From: Flavonifractor sp. AGMB03687
GTDB taxonomy: Bacteria; Bacillota; Clostridia; Oscillospirales; Oscillospiraceae
DNA length: 64,000 bases
Assembly (NCBI RefSeq): GCF_017811815.1
Contig: NZ_JADKZI010000001.1
Span: forward strand, 434,001-498,000
Direction: 5' to 3'
Positions 26,701-33,793 of the stretch are shown here, piece by piece (within the stretch, counting starts at the first letter, position 1; every line of letters begins with the position of its first letter). The notes beneath the pieces are model-generated. The model was not told the origin of the DNA. It saw nothing but the letters and a program-made list of their open reading frames with translations, and did not search any database. The position numbers and the translations under genes are program-made.

Positions 26701-27357
26701 CGCCGGGTGGGCGAGCTGAAAAAGTCCATCTCCTCTCTGGGCAACATCAACCTGGATGCCATCGACGAATTCCAGCGCATCAACGAGCGCTATACCTACC
26801 TCACTGACCAGCGGGACGACGTGCAGAAGTCCAAGAAGGAGCTGGAGGGCATCATCGCTGATATTACGGAGGAGATGCGCGCCATTTTTGCCAAGCAGTT
26901 TGCCGTGCTCAACGAGTCCTTCCAGCAGACCTTCACCGAGCTCTTCGGAGGCGGTAAGGCCACCCTGGAGCTGGAGGACCCGGAGGATATCCTGAACTGC
27001 GGCATCGAGATTCGGGTACAGCCCCCGGGTAAGGCTTTGAAGGTGCTCTCCCTGCTGTCCGGTGGTGAGAAGGCCTTTGTGGCCATCGCCCTTTACTTTG
27101 CCATCCTCAAGGTGCGTCCCACCCCCTTCGTGGTGATGGATGAGATCGAGGCCGCTCTGGACGACGCCAACGTGGTGCGCTTTGCCCACTACATGCGCCA
27201 GATGGCGGACAAGACCCAGTTCATCGTCATCACCCACCGCCGTGGTACCATGGAGGAAGCGGATGTCCTCTATGGTGTTACCATGCAGGAGCAGGGCGTC
27301 AGTCGAATGCTCACCATCAACCTCAATGATGTGGAAAAAGAGCTGCATATCAAGTGA
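23788..27357 (+). CDS. smc: Chromosome segregation protein SMC
   Basis: Condensin ATPase of about 1,189 aa. The N-terminal head carries Walker A GPNGSGKSNISDAI (about residue 31); long coiled coils flank a hinge near residues 520-660 (GIHGPVAGLIHVPDACTVAI, NPGGSMTGGSASRSAGIL); the C-terminal head carries the signature LLSGGEKAFVAIAL and Walker B FVVMDEIEAALDDAN. TTG 23788 is chosen because GAGGTG ends five bases upstream and it gives the family N-terminus YLKALEIQGFKSFPDK; GTG 23770 is the longest alternative. ScpA/ScpB partners are outside the window. Followed by ftsY as usual. Confidence 0.97.
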   Translation: MYLKALEIQGFKSFPDKTVLSFGEDITAIVGPNGSGKSNISDAIRWVMGEQSTKALRGGKMEDVIFGGTALRKQQGFAEVSLVLDNTDHIFPLEESEVMVTRRYYRSGESEYYINRRSVRLKDVNELFMDTGLGREGYSIIGQGRIDEILSVKSGDRREIFEEAAGISRFRHRKEEAERKLERTQENLVRITDKIDELELQVEPLRQQSEKAKKFLILRDELRGLEISLWLDQLEKIRAGSLKTLSDYENAVRQKGEVQQQVEDLYAAAEAFSAQMRDKDVETEGVRFQMMQREADANGLENAIAVLKTNIQNNLENRDRIQRELEQQEGRADSIAAQIGERKTRLEELEGQTAGLRQQLADRQAEAASASRSAGAIAQELEDLRRKEAVENASAADAKALISALAAAAQEVLDRDEAMRQELAAGEERLHEAEETRRQAAQELDQAREDRDSLQNIISGYALRLEARQRKAKEAEERHVKLQMEDNALNSRIHMLSEMEKMYEGYSKAVKLVMGEAKKGQLRGIHGPVAGLIHVPDACTVAIEIALGGAMQHIVVEREEDGKAAIQYLKRRDGGRSTFLPLSSIRPSDFRDQGVRKEPGFVGLGNELIQFDSRYEKIFSNLLGRTVVAEDMDKAIAIARKYSYRFKIVTLDGQVLNPGGSMTGGSASRSAGILSRANELERLAQQRTGVAQQLADAAHAMEEAKREATAAAYEMETAQAQQRRHEDDILKLEERLGHLDTQLADLKKQRADQKNELEQLQARSAQIEADTHAARARVESLEGAAAALRAEAEGKARGQSDAQEKATALGEAIAELNMRLAALEAEAQAARQSMTELEELRRDLTGDKAEREKMLSQFQEKNAGLEREIAEKERQLQTIRQENQDRQAAISRINDEKLALEAQRNQADKDARDKNSALLNLEREVSVLEQKKAAAAMEEKNLLDKLWETYELSHQAAMAQRVELESVPKAQRRVGELKKSISSLGNINLDAIDEFQRINERYTYLTDQRDDVQKSKKELEGIIADITEEMRAIFAKQFAVLNESFQQTFTELFGGGKATLELEDPEDILNCGIEIRVQPPGKALKVLSLLSGGEKAFVAIALYFAILKVRPTPFVVMDEIEAALDDANVVRFAHYMRQMADKTQFIVITHRRGTMEEADVLYGVTMQEQGVSRMLTINLNDVEKELHIK

Positions 27358-27398
27358 GTTTGCAGCTTTATCAACAACCGAAAGGAACCAAAATCAAT

Positions 27399-28298
27399 AT
27401 GGGCTTTTTTGCGAAGATCAAGGCGGGTCTGACCCGCACCAAGGAGAACATCGGCCACTCCATCGACCAGCTGTTTGCCGGTGAGCTCAACGACGACTTC
27501 TACGACGAGCTGGAGGAGACCCTGATCCTGGGCGACATGGGCGTGGATACCACCCTGAAGGCGGTGGAGGAGCTGCGCCGCCGGGTGAAGGAGGAGAAAA
27601 TCAAGGACATGGACTCCGCCCGGGCCTGTCTGCGGCGGGTGCTCACCGAGATGCTCCAGGTGGGTGAGCCGGAGCTCCACCTCACCACCGCCCCCTCGGT
27701 GGCCCTGTTCATCGGGGTGAACGGCGTGGGCAAGACCACCACCATCGGCAAGCTGGCCGCCCGGATGAAGGGGGAGGGCAAGAAGGTGCTGATGGCCGCC
27801 GCCGACACCTTCCGGGCCGCCGCCGCCGACCAGCTGGAGATCTGGAGCCAGCGCTCCGGGGTGGAGATCGTCCGCCAGCACGAGGGGGCCGACCCCGCCG
27901 CCGTGGTGTACGACGCCCTCACTGCCGCCAAGGCCAGAGGCACCGATGTGATCCTCATCGACACCGCCGGCCGGCTGCACAACAAGCAGAACCTGATGAA
28001 CGAGCTGAACAAGATCTCCCGTGTGGTGGACCGGGAGCTGCCAGGCTGCGACCGGGAGACCCTGCTGGTGCTGGACGCCACCACCGGCCAGAACGGCCTG
28101 ATCCAGGCCAAGCAGTTCAAGGAGACCGCCGGCATCACCGGCATCGTCCTCACTAAGCTGGACGGCTCCGCCAAGGGCGGTATCGTCATCGCCATCGCCC
28201 AGGAGCTCCAGGTACCGGTGAAGTACATCGGCGTGGGCGAGGGCATTGACGACCTGATGCCCTTTGAGGCGGAAGCCTTTGTGGAAGCGCTGATTTAA
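27399..28298 (+). CDS. ftsY: Signal recognition particle receptor FtsY
   Basis: SRP-family GTPase of about 299 aa docking ribosome-SRP complexes at the membrane. N-domain helices occupy the first 85 residues; the G domain has G1 GVNGVGKTTTIGKLA, DTFRAAAADQLE, G3 DTAGRLHNKQNLM and G4 TKLDGSAKGG. It lacks the long acidic A-domain of E. coli FtsY, normal for Firmicutes. ATG 27399 follows AAAGGA at a long spacing; the in-frame 27354 start overlaps smc by 4 bp and cannot be excluded. The 41-bp gap from smc indicates co-transcription. Confidence 0.96.
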   Translation: MGFFAKIKAGLTRTKENIGHSIDQLFAGELNDDFYDELEETLILGDMGVDTTLKAVEELRRRVKEEKIKDMDSARACLRRVLTEMLQVGEPELHLTTAPSVALFIGVNGVGKTTTIGKLAARMKGEGKKVLMAAADTFRAAAADQLEIWSQRSGVEIVRQHEGADPAAVVYDALTAAKARGTDVILIDTAGRLHNKQNLMNELNKISRVVDRELPGCDRETLLVLDATTGQNGLIQAKQFKETAGITGIVLTKLDGSAKGGIVIAIAQELQVPVKYIGVGEGIDDLMPFEAEAFVEALI

Positions 28299-28313
28299 GG
28301 GAGGTTATCTGAT

Positions 28314-29030
28314 ATGGCCAGAATCGACGGACGGGCCAACGACCAGCTTCGGCCCATTGAGATCATTCCCAACTTCAATCAATTTGCCGAGGGTTCCTGC
28401 CTCATCCGCTGCGGCAACACTCAGGTGCTGTGCTGTGCCAGCGTGGAGGAGCGCACCCCGCCCCACGTTCCCGAGGGGGAGGGCTGGGTCACCGCCGAGT
28501 ACTCCATGCTGCCCCGTGCCAACCGGGAGCGCTCCAAGCGGGACATCGCCAAGCTGAAGCTGTCCCCCCGTTCCGCGGAGATCCAGCGGCTGGTGGGCCG
28601 GTCCCTCCGGGCCTGCGTGGATATGAAAAAGCTGGGTGAGCGTACCATCACCGTGGACTGCGATGTGCTCCAGGGGGACGGCGGCACCCGTACCGCCAGC
28701 GTCACCGGCGGCTTTGTGGCTCTGAGCCTGGCCCTCCACAAGCTTGTGGAGGAGGGCGTGCTGGAGAGCATGCCCCTCAAGACCTGTGTGGCCGCCATTT
28801 CCGCCGGTATCGTGGACGACCAGCTCCTGCTGGACCTGTGCTATGAGGAGGACTCCTCCGCCCAGGTGGACCTGAACTGCGTCATGACCGGGGAAGGGGA
28901 ACTGGTGGAGATCCAGGGCACCGGCGAGGGCCGGACCTTCACCATCGCCGAGCAGCAGGCTCTGGTGGACCTGTGCGCCAAGGGCATCCGGGAAGTGCAG
29001 GCCATCCAGAAGGCTGTTCTGGGAGGTTAA
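28314..29030 (+). CDS. rph: Ribonuclease PH
   Basis: Phosphorolytic 3'-5' exoribonuclease (238 aa) trimming tRNA 3' ends. N-terminal RIDGRANDQLRPIEI, RSKRDIAKLKLSPRSAEIQRL-type core (seen as NRERSKRDIAKLK) and CDVLQGDGGTRTASVTGG are diagnostic, as is VDLNCVMTGEGELVEIQGT. RBS AAGGGAGGTTATCTGAT. It is 4 bp upstream of rdgB; the two are neighbours or fused in many Firmicutes. Confidence 0.97.
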   Translation: MARIDGRANDQLRPIEIIPNFNQFAEGSCLIRCGNTQVLCCASVEERTPPHVPEGEGWVTAEYSMLPRANRERSKRDIAKLKLSPRSAEIQRLVGRSLRACVDMKKLGERTITVDCDVLQGDGGTRTASVTGGFVALSLALHKLVEEGVLESMPLKTCVAAISAGIVDDQLLLDLCYEEDSSAQVDLNCVMTGEGELVEIQGTGEGRTFTIAEQQALVDLCAKGIREVQAIQKAVLGG

Positions 29031-29034
29031 GGAT

Positions 29035-29634
29035 ATGAAAATGGTATTGGCCAGCAAAAATGCCCACAAGCTGGTGGAGATGAAGGACATCCTCTCCCAG
29101 CTGGGGGTGGACGTGGTGCTGGAGTCCGAAGTGGGCGTGGATGTAGACGTGGAAGAGACCGGCACCACCTTTGAGGAGAACGCCTATCTGAAGGCCCATG
29201 CGGTATGCGAAGCCTCCGGTCTGCCTGCCATTGCCGATGACTCCGGCCTGTGCGTGGACGCCCTGAACGGCGCTCCCGGCGTGTACTCCGCCCGCTACGG
29301 CGGTCCCGAGTTGGACGACGTGGGCCGGTACAAGCTGCTGCTGGAGAACCTGCGGGGCCAGCTGGACCGGCGGGGCAAGTTCGTCTCTGCCATCTGCTGC
29401 TGCTTCCCCAACGGGGACAAGGTGGAGGCCCGGGGAGAGTGCCCCGGTACCATCGCCTACGCCCCCAAGGGCGAGGGCGGCTTCGGCTACGACCCGGTGT
29501 TCTTTATCCCCGGGCTGAAAAAGACCTTTGCGGAGCTCACCGCGGAAGAGAAGAACGCCATTTCCCACCGTGGAAATGCGCTGAAAGCCTTCCAAAAGCA
29601 ATTACAGGAATACCTCTCCACTGGGGATAGATAA
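29035..29634 (+). CDS. rdgB: RdgB/HAM1-family XTP/dITP pyrophosphatase
   Basis: Hydrolyses non-canonical purine triphosphates (dITP, XTP) to keep them out of nucleic acids; 199 aa, cytosolic. LASKNAHKLVEMKDIL at the N-terminus, GTTFEENAYLKA, ADDSGLCVDALNGAPGVYSA and FGYDPVFFIPGLKKT are the family motifs, with the catalytic Asp/Glu residues in place. ATG lies 4 bp after the rph stop with GGGAGGTTAAGGAT in front. Confidence 0.96.
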   Translation: MKMVLASKNAHKLVEMKDILSQLGVDVVLESEVGVDVDVEETGTTFEENAYLKAHAVCEASGLPAIADDSGLCVDALNGAPGVYSARYGGPELDDVGRYKLLLENLRGQLDRRGKFVSAICCCFPNGDKVEARGECPGTIAYAPKGEGGFGYDPVFFIPGLKKTFAELTAEEKNAISHRGNALKAFQKQLQEYLSTGDR

Positions 29635-29743
29635 CCCTGATGGGAGCCCAGCAAAGCGGGTTGCATCAGGAGAGGATGAACAACAAAATGGAGCGAATGT
29701 CCGCCAAAGGCGGACGTAGCGGAATGGAGTTTGTGAAGACGAA
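29635..29743 (+). repeat. Structured intergenic element upstream of yhbY
   Basis: A 109-bp spacer with two hairpins: CCTGATG (29636-29642) with CATCAGG (29664-29670) enclosing an inner CCCAGC/GCGGG stem, and GTCCGCC AAA GGCGGAC (29699-29715) flanked by GGAGCGA and GTAGCGGA. The style of the second hairpin resembles the 57,048-57,221 spacer read on the minus strand, so it may be an intergenic repeat family. No T-tract follows, so not a terminator. Confidence 0.4.
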
Positions 29744-30067
29744 ATGGAACTGACCAGTAAACAGCGGGCCCAGCTGCGGGGCCTGGCCAACAACATTGAC
29801 ACCATCCTCCACGTGGGCAAGGACGGCATCGGCGACAACCTGGTGAAGCAGGCTGACGATGCCCTGGAGGCCCGGGAACTCATCAAGGGCAAGGTTCTGG
29901 AGAACTGCATGCTCACCAGCCGGGAGGCGGCGGAGGAGCTGGCCCAGAAGACCCGCAGCGACGTGGTGCAGGTAATTGGAACAAAGTTTGTCCTGTATCG
30001 TCCAACCCACAAGAAGGATAAGAAGGACAAGATCGTCCTGGTAGCGGACAAGAAGCGGAAAGCATAA
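29744..30067 (+). CDS. yhbY: YhbY-family (CRM domain) RNA-binding protein
   Basis: A 107-aa ribosome-associated RNA-binding protein of the CRM/YhbY fold. The family pattern is complete: LTSKQRAQLRGLANNID, HVGKDGIGDNLVKQADDALEARELIKGKVL, and GTKFVLYRPTHKKDKKDK. The ribosome binding site is weak (GTGAAGACGAA). It stands before nadD, a conserved Firmicutes arrangement leading to the ribosome silencing factor. Confidence 0.94.
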   Translation: MELTSKQRAQLRGLANNIDTILHVGKDGIGDNLVKQADDALEARELIKGKVLENCMLTSREAAEELAQKTRSDVVQVIGTKFVLYRPTHKKDKKDKIVLVADKKRKA

Positions 30068-30082
30068 CAAAAAAGAGGGGGC

Positions 30083-31297
30083 ATGGTCATGAAGCTGGGC
30101 ATCTATGGCGGGACCTTCAATCCGCCCCATCTGGGGCACCTGACCTCGGCCAAGGCGGCGATGGACGTTCTGGAACTGGACCACTTGCAGTTTGTCCCGG
30201 CGGCGCTGCCGCCCCATAAAACACTGCCGGAGGGCAGCCCCAGCCCCCAGGAGCGGCTGGAGATGGTGGAGCTGGCGGCTGACAGCCTGCTGCTGCCCAA
30301 GCGCATCGGGGTCAATGACCTGGAGCTGTCCCGGCCGGGCAAGAGCTATACCGCCGACACCCTGGAGCAGATCCACGAAAAATATCCCGAGGCCGAGTTG
30401 TGGCTGATGATGGGCACGGATATGTTCCTCACCCTGCACAACTGGTGGGACCCGGAACGGATCACCCGCCTGGCGGGTGTGTGCACCTTTGCCCGTACCC
30501 AGAGCGACAGCCTGGAGGCCCTGGACCGTCAGGCAGAATACCTGCGGGATACCTTCGGGGCCAGAACCCGTGTGCTCCGGCTGCCCGAGATCGTGGAGGT
30601 GTCCTCCACCCAGCTGCGGGAGCTGCTGGCCCGGGGAGAGGGGCAGGAGCACCTGCCGCCGGCCGTGTACGGCTACATCATCCGCCACGGCCTGTACGGC
30701 GTCCACTATGACCTGAAGCAGCTGCCCGACCGGGAACTGCGGGCCTGCGCCTGTTCCATGATCCGGGCCAAGCGGATTGCCCACATCAACGGCACTGAGG
30801 AAGAGGCTGTGCGTCTGGCCCGTCGCTGGGGCGCCGACGAGGAGAAAGCCCGCCGGGCCGGTATCCTCCACGACATCACCAAGTACCTGGAGATGGACGA
30901 GCAGTTGCAATTGTGCCATAAATATGGTATCGTACTGGATGATTTGGAACAGCGTGCCGTCAAGCTGCTCCATTCCAAGACCGGGGCGTGTGTGGCCCGG
31001 GATGTGTATGGAGTAAGCGATGATATCTATAGCGCCATTTTCTGGCATACCACCGGCAAGGCGGATATGACCCTGCTGGAAAAGATCCTCTACATCGCCG
31101 ATTACATGGAGCCCAACCGGGACTTCCCGGGAGTGGAGAAGCTGCGTAAGCTGGCCTATGAGGATCTGGACCAGGCGGTGTTGGCAGGGTGTGAAATGAG
31201 CATTCAGGAAATGGCGGACCGGGGCCTGCCGGTCCACAGCAACACGCTGCAGGCCAGGGATTGGCTGAGGAGCAAATCCAGCAGAAAGGAATCTTGA
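30083..31297 (+). CDS. nadD: NadD-YqeK fusion: nicotinate-nucleotide adenylyltransferase plus HD-domain Ap4A hydrolase
   Basis: A 404-aa fusion. Residues 1-205 are NadD, adenylating nicotinate mononucleotide in NAD synthesis: GIYGGTFNPPHLGHL with the HLGH nucleotidyl-transfer motif at 16-19 and SSTQLREL near residue 175. Residues about 215-404 are the HD hydrolase YqeK, symmetrical diadenosine tetraphosphatase in related Firmicutes: an early His (RIAHINGTEE), the ILHDITKYL His-Asp pair, HSKTGACVARDVYG and LYIADYMEPNRDFPG. In most Firmicutes these are two adjacent genes. ATG 30083 follows AGAGGGGGC; ATG 30089 is possible. Confidence 0.94.
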   Translation: MVMKLGIYGGTFNPPHLGHLTSAKAAMDVLELDHLQFVPAALPPHKTLPEGSPSPQERLEMVELAADSLLLPKRIGVNDLELSRPGKSYTADTLEQIHEKYPEAELWLMMGTDMFLTLHNWWDPERITRLAGVCTFARTQSDSLEALDRQAEYLRDTFGARTRVLRLPEIVEVSSTQLRELLARGEGQEHLPPAVYGYIIRHGLYGVHYDLKQLPDRELRACACSMIRAKRIAHINGTEEEAVRLARRWGADEEKARRAGILHDITKYLEMDEQLQLCHKYGIVLDDLEQRAVKLLHSKTGACVARDVYGVSDDIYSAIFWHTTGKADMTLLEKILYIADYMEPNRDFPGVEKLRKLAYEDLDQAVLAGCEMSIQEMADRGLPVHSNTLQARDWLRSKSSRKES

Positions 31298-31298
31298 G

Positions 31299-32801
31299 AT
31301 GAACCCGGAAGAGAAAAAGAACAGCCACGGCGGCGCCCGGCTGGTAAAACAGCAAAAGCCGCCCAAGCAGAAGAAACCCAAGCCCAACCGTACCCCCAAG
31401 GAGAAGGCGCTGCGGATCGCGTTCATCGTGCTGACGGTGATCGCGGCCCTCATTGTGATTGTGTTTGTCGCCTACAAGCTGCTGGTGGTCAAGCCGGAGA
31501 TCCCCAACGTGGTGGACCCCAATACCGAGGCCTCCCCCGGCATGGAGATGAACGGACCCAAGCTGTCCGGCGACCGCAAGGAGGAATTTTACACCTTTCT
31601 GGTGGTGGGCCGTGATACCGGCGGCGGCGGCAACACCGACACCATCATGGTCATGTCCTACGATATTCCCAATCAGCAGCTCAACGTGCTGAACATCCCC
31701 CGTGATACCATGGTCAACGTGCCCTGGGATGTGAAGAAGGTCAACTCCATCTACAACTGGGCCGCCAACTATGACAAGGACGGCATCGACTATCTGAAGG
31801 AGGAGATCTCCTACCTGATCGGTTTCCAGCCTGACTTCACCGTGGTGGTGGAGTGGGAGGCCGTGGGCGAGCTGGTGGACGCCATCGGCCCTGTGTGGTT
31901 CGATGTGCCCTACGACATGAATTATGACGACGGCACCCAGGACCTCTATATCCACCTGGAGGCCGGCCCTCAGGAGATCGACGGCGACGAAGCCATGCAG
32001 CTGCTGCGCTGGCGCAAGAACAACAAGATCGAAAACGGCAAGCTGGTTGTTTACGGCGGCTATCCCAACGGCGACCTGGGCCGCATCCAGACCCAGCAGG
32101 ACTTCCTGAAGACCGTCATCGAGACCTGCCTGAACAATCTGACGGTGGATAAGATCCCCGCTCTGGCCCAGGTTTTCTTCAACAATGTGGACACTCGGGG
32201 CACCCTGACGGTGAACAACATCGCCTGGTTTGCCCAGGAGGCCATTCTGGGCGGCCTGAGCATGGACAATGTAAACTTCATGACCCTGCCCTGTGAGGGC
32301 GCGTGGGTGTACAGCCGCACCGTGGGCAATAAGCAGTCCTATGTGACCCCCATCCCCGACGAAACCCTGGAGATGGTGAACACCTACTTCAACCCCTATC
32401 TGGAGGATATCGAGCTCAACGAGCTGGACCTCATGATCGTCAATGAGGACGGGTCCCTGTCCTCTACCAGCGGTCATGTGGAGGACACCTATGCGGCCAA
32501 GCCTCAGGGCGGCTCCAGCAGCTCTTCCGGCAGCAGTTCTTCTTCCGGCAGCGGCTCTTCCAGCAGTTCCGGCAACTCGGGTACTACCAGTACCTCCACC
32601 CCCAAGCCCAGCAGCACACCGGCGGCCAGCACAGCCCCCTCGGCCACGCCCACGCCGGTGAACACCCCCGCTGCAACCCCCACTCCGGAAGCCACGCCGA
32701 CTCCGGAGGCAACCCCCACCCCGGCGCCTACGCCGGTATCTACGCCCCAGCCTGATCCCACGGTGCCCGAGGTGGGCCCCGGGATGGAGCCTGTGGAGTA
32801 A
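31299..32801 (+). CDS. LytR-CpsA-Psr (LCP) family cell-wall glycopolymer ligase
   Basis: Membrane enzyme (500 aa) that attaches teichoic acid-type or capsular polymers to peptidoglycan. A Lys/Pro-rich cytoplasmic tail (1-38) and one membrane helix (39-59) lead into the LCP domain, with TFLVVGRDTGGGGNTDTIMV, NVLNIPRDTMVNVPW and LLRWRKNN carrying the conserved Arg and Asp residues. The C-terminus (about residue 400 on) is a Ser tract followed by Ala/Thr/Pro repeats, a wall-spanning stalk. It overlaps nothing but starts 1 bp after nadD-yqeK. Confidence 0.93.
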   Translation: MNPEEKKNSHGGARLVKQQKPPKQKKPKPNRTPKEKALRIAFIVLTVIAALIVIVFVAYKLLVVKPEIPNVVDPNTEASPGMEMNGPKLSGDRKEEFYTFLVVGRDTGGGGNTDTIMVMSYDIPNQQLNVLNIPRDTMVNVPWDVKKVNSIYNWAANYDKDGIDYLKEEISYLIGFQPDFTVVVEWEAVGELVDAIGPVWFDVPYDMNYDDGTQDLYIHLEAGPQEIDGDEAMQLLRWRKNNKIENGKLVVYGGYPNGDLGRIQTQQDFLKTVIETCLNNLTVDKIPALAQVFFNNVDTRGTLTVNNIAWFAQEAILGGLSMDNVNFMTLPCEGAWVYSRTVGNKQSYVTPIPDETLEMVNTYFNPYLEDIELNELDLMIVNEDGSLSSTSGHVEDTYAAKPQGGSSSSSGSSSSSGSGSSSSSGNSGTTSTSTPKPSSTPAASTAPSATPTPVNTPAATPTPEATPTPEATPTPAPTPVSTPQPDPTVPEVGPGMEPVE

Positions 32802-32813
32802 AGGAGAGATTGT

Positions 32814-33176
32814 ATGTTGACACCCAAAGAGATTGCCCTGCTGGCTGCCAAGGCGCTGGACAGCAAGAAGGGCCTGGATATCAAGGTGCTGGAGACCGGT
32901 CATCTGACCACCCTGGCCGACTATTTCGTGCTGTGCTCCGCCACCTCCACCACTCAGATCAAGGCCCTGGCCGACGTCTGTGAGAAGGAGCTGAAGGACG
33001 CCGGCGAGCCCCCCCACCATGTGGAGGGGCATCGCGGCGGTATCTGGATCCTGCTGGACTTCTCCTCCGTGGTGGTGCACATCTTCAATGAGGAGGCCAG
33101 AGAGTTCTATGATCTGGAGCGCCTCTGGAGCGACGCCACCCCCGTGGACCTGTCCGGTGTGCTCACCGAAAACTAA
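32814..33176 (+). CDS. rsfS: Ribosomal silencing factor RsfS
   Basis: A 120-aa protein of the Iojap/RsfS family that binds L14 of the 50S subunit and blocks subunit joining under starvation. Typical stretches are LDIKVLETGHLTTLADYFVLCS, TTQIKALADVCEKEL, and GGIWILLDFSSVVVHIFNEEAREFYDLERLW. RBS AAAGGAGAGATTGT. Last gene of the rph-to-rsfS run; a perfect terminator follows directly. Confidence 0.96.
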   Translation: MLTPKEIALLAAKALDSKKGLDIKVLETGHLTTLADYFVLCSATSTTQIKALADVCEKELKDAGEPPHHVEGHRGGIWILLDFSSVVVHIFNEEAREFYDLERLWSDATPVDLSGVLTEN

Positions 33177-33179
33177 AAC

Positions 33180-33215
33180 AAAAAGATGCCCGGCATATGC
33201 CGGGCATCTTTTTTT
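33180..33215 (+). terminator. Intrinsic terminator after rsfS
   Basis: AAAAAGATGCCCGGCA pairs perfectly with TGCCGGGCATCTTTTT and continues as a T-run. Ends the rph-rsfS unit. Confidence 0.95.
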
Positions 33216-33223
33216 CCATTCAG

Positions 33224-33251
33224 GGAACCAATAGGCTTTCCGGCGCATCTA
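33224..33251 (+). promoter_or_regulatory. Putative ECF-type promoter in front of the sigma factor
   Basis: GGAACC (33224-33229), 16-bp spacer, CATCTA (33246-33251). This fits the ECF pattern of an AAC-type -35 and a CGTCTA-like -10 with one mismatch, and no sigma-A promoter is visible in the gap. It suggests self-activation of the sigma gene. Confidence 0.4.
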
Positions 33252-33286
33252 TAGAGCGTCCGGACAAGGAAAAGCGAGGTGAGGAT

Positions 33287-33793
33287 ATGGCATCCATGGA
33301 ACTGGCAGGCGGGATTAGCCCCCGGGAGGAGTTTGCGGCCCTGGTGACGGAACACAGCCGGAGTATGTTCCGGGCGGCCCGGTCCCTGCTGAACTGCGAC
33401 GCCGACGCCGAGGATGCGGTGAGCGAGGCCATTCTCCGGGCCTGGCGGAAGTGGGGGCAGCTGCGGGACCGGGATGCCGCCCGGGCCTGGCTGCTGAAAA
33501 TCACGGTGAACTGCGCCTATGAGCAGCGGCGGAAGGCTGCCCGGGTCCTCTATACCGACCAGGTGGAGGGAGTAGCCGGTGGTGCCGAGGACCAGCCGGT
33601 GTCCCATCTGTGGGAGGCGGTGCTCCGGCTGCCCGACGACCAGCGGGCGGCGGTGACCCTCTACTACTATGAGGACCTGCCGGTGAAGGAGATCGCCCGT
33701 ATCCTGGGCGTGGCCAAGGGCACGGTGAAATCCCGGTTGGGCCGTGCCAGACAGCGGTTGAAACAATTGCTGCGGGAGGAGGAAGAACCATGA
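33287..33793 (+). CDS. ECF-type sigma-70 family RNA polymerase sigma factor
   Basis: Alternative sigma factor of 168 aa with only regions 2 and 4. Region 2 includes VTEHSRSMFRAARSLLN and DAEDAVSEAILRAWRKW; region 4 is VLRLPDDQRAAVTLYYYEDL followed by the HTH VKEIARILGVAKGTVKSRL. ATG 33287 is chosen for AAAGCGAGGTGAGG; the frame extends upstream into the terminator. Its stop overlaps the next gene by 4 bp (ATGA), the hallmark of a sigma/anti-sigma pair. The stimulus is unknown. Confidence 0.93.
   Translation: MASMELAGGISPREEFAALVTEHSRSMFRAARSLLNCDADAEDAVSEAILRAWRKWGQLRDRDAARAWLLKITVNCAYEQRRKAARVLYTDQVEGVAGGAEDQPVSHLWEAVLRLPDDQRAAVTLYYYEDLPVKEIARILGVAKGTVKSRLGRARQRLKQLLREEEEP

Noticed and set aside
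23824-27348. Very long open frame (over 1,100 codons) antisense to smc
   Set aside because: Mirror of a GC-rich gene with strong third-position bias; translation is low-complexity Leu/Gly/His/Gln-rich, and there is no ribosome binding site or family motif. The same applies to frames antisense to xylA, topA, pckA, accC and the 37.6-40.7 kb operon.
32500-32780. Repeat array or CRISPR-like signal
   Set aside because: It is the Ser tract and Ala-Thr-Pro-Glu repeat coding region of the LCP protein; no spacer-repeat pattern.
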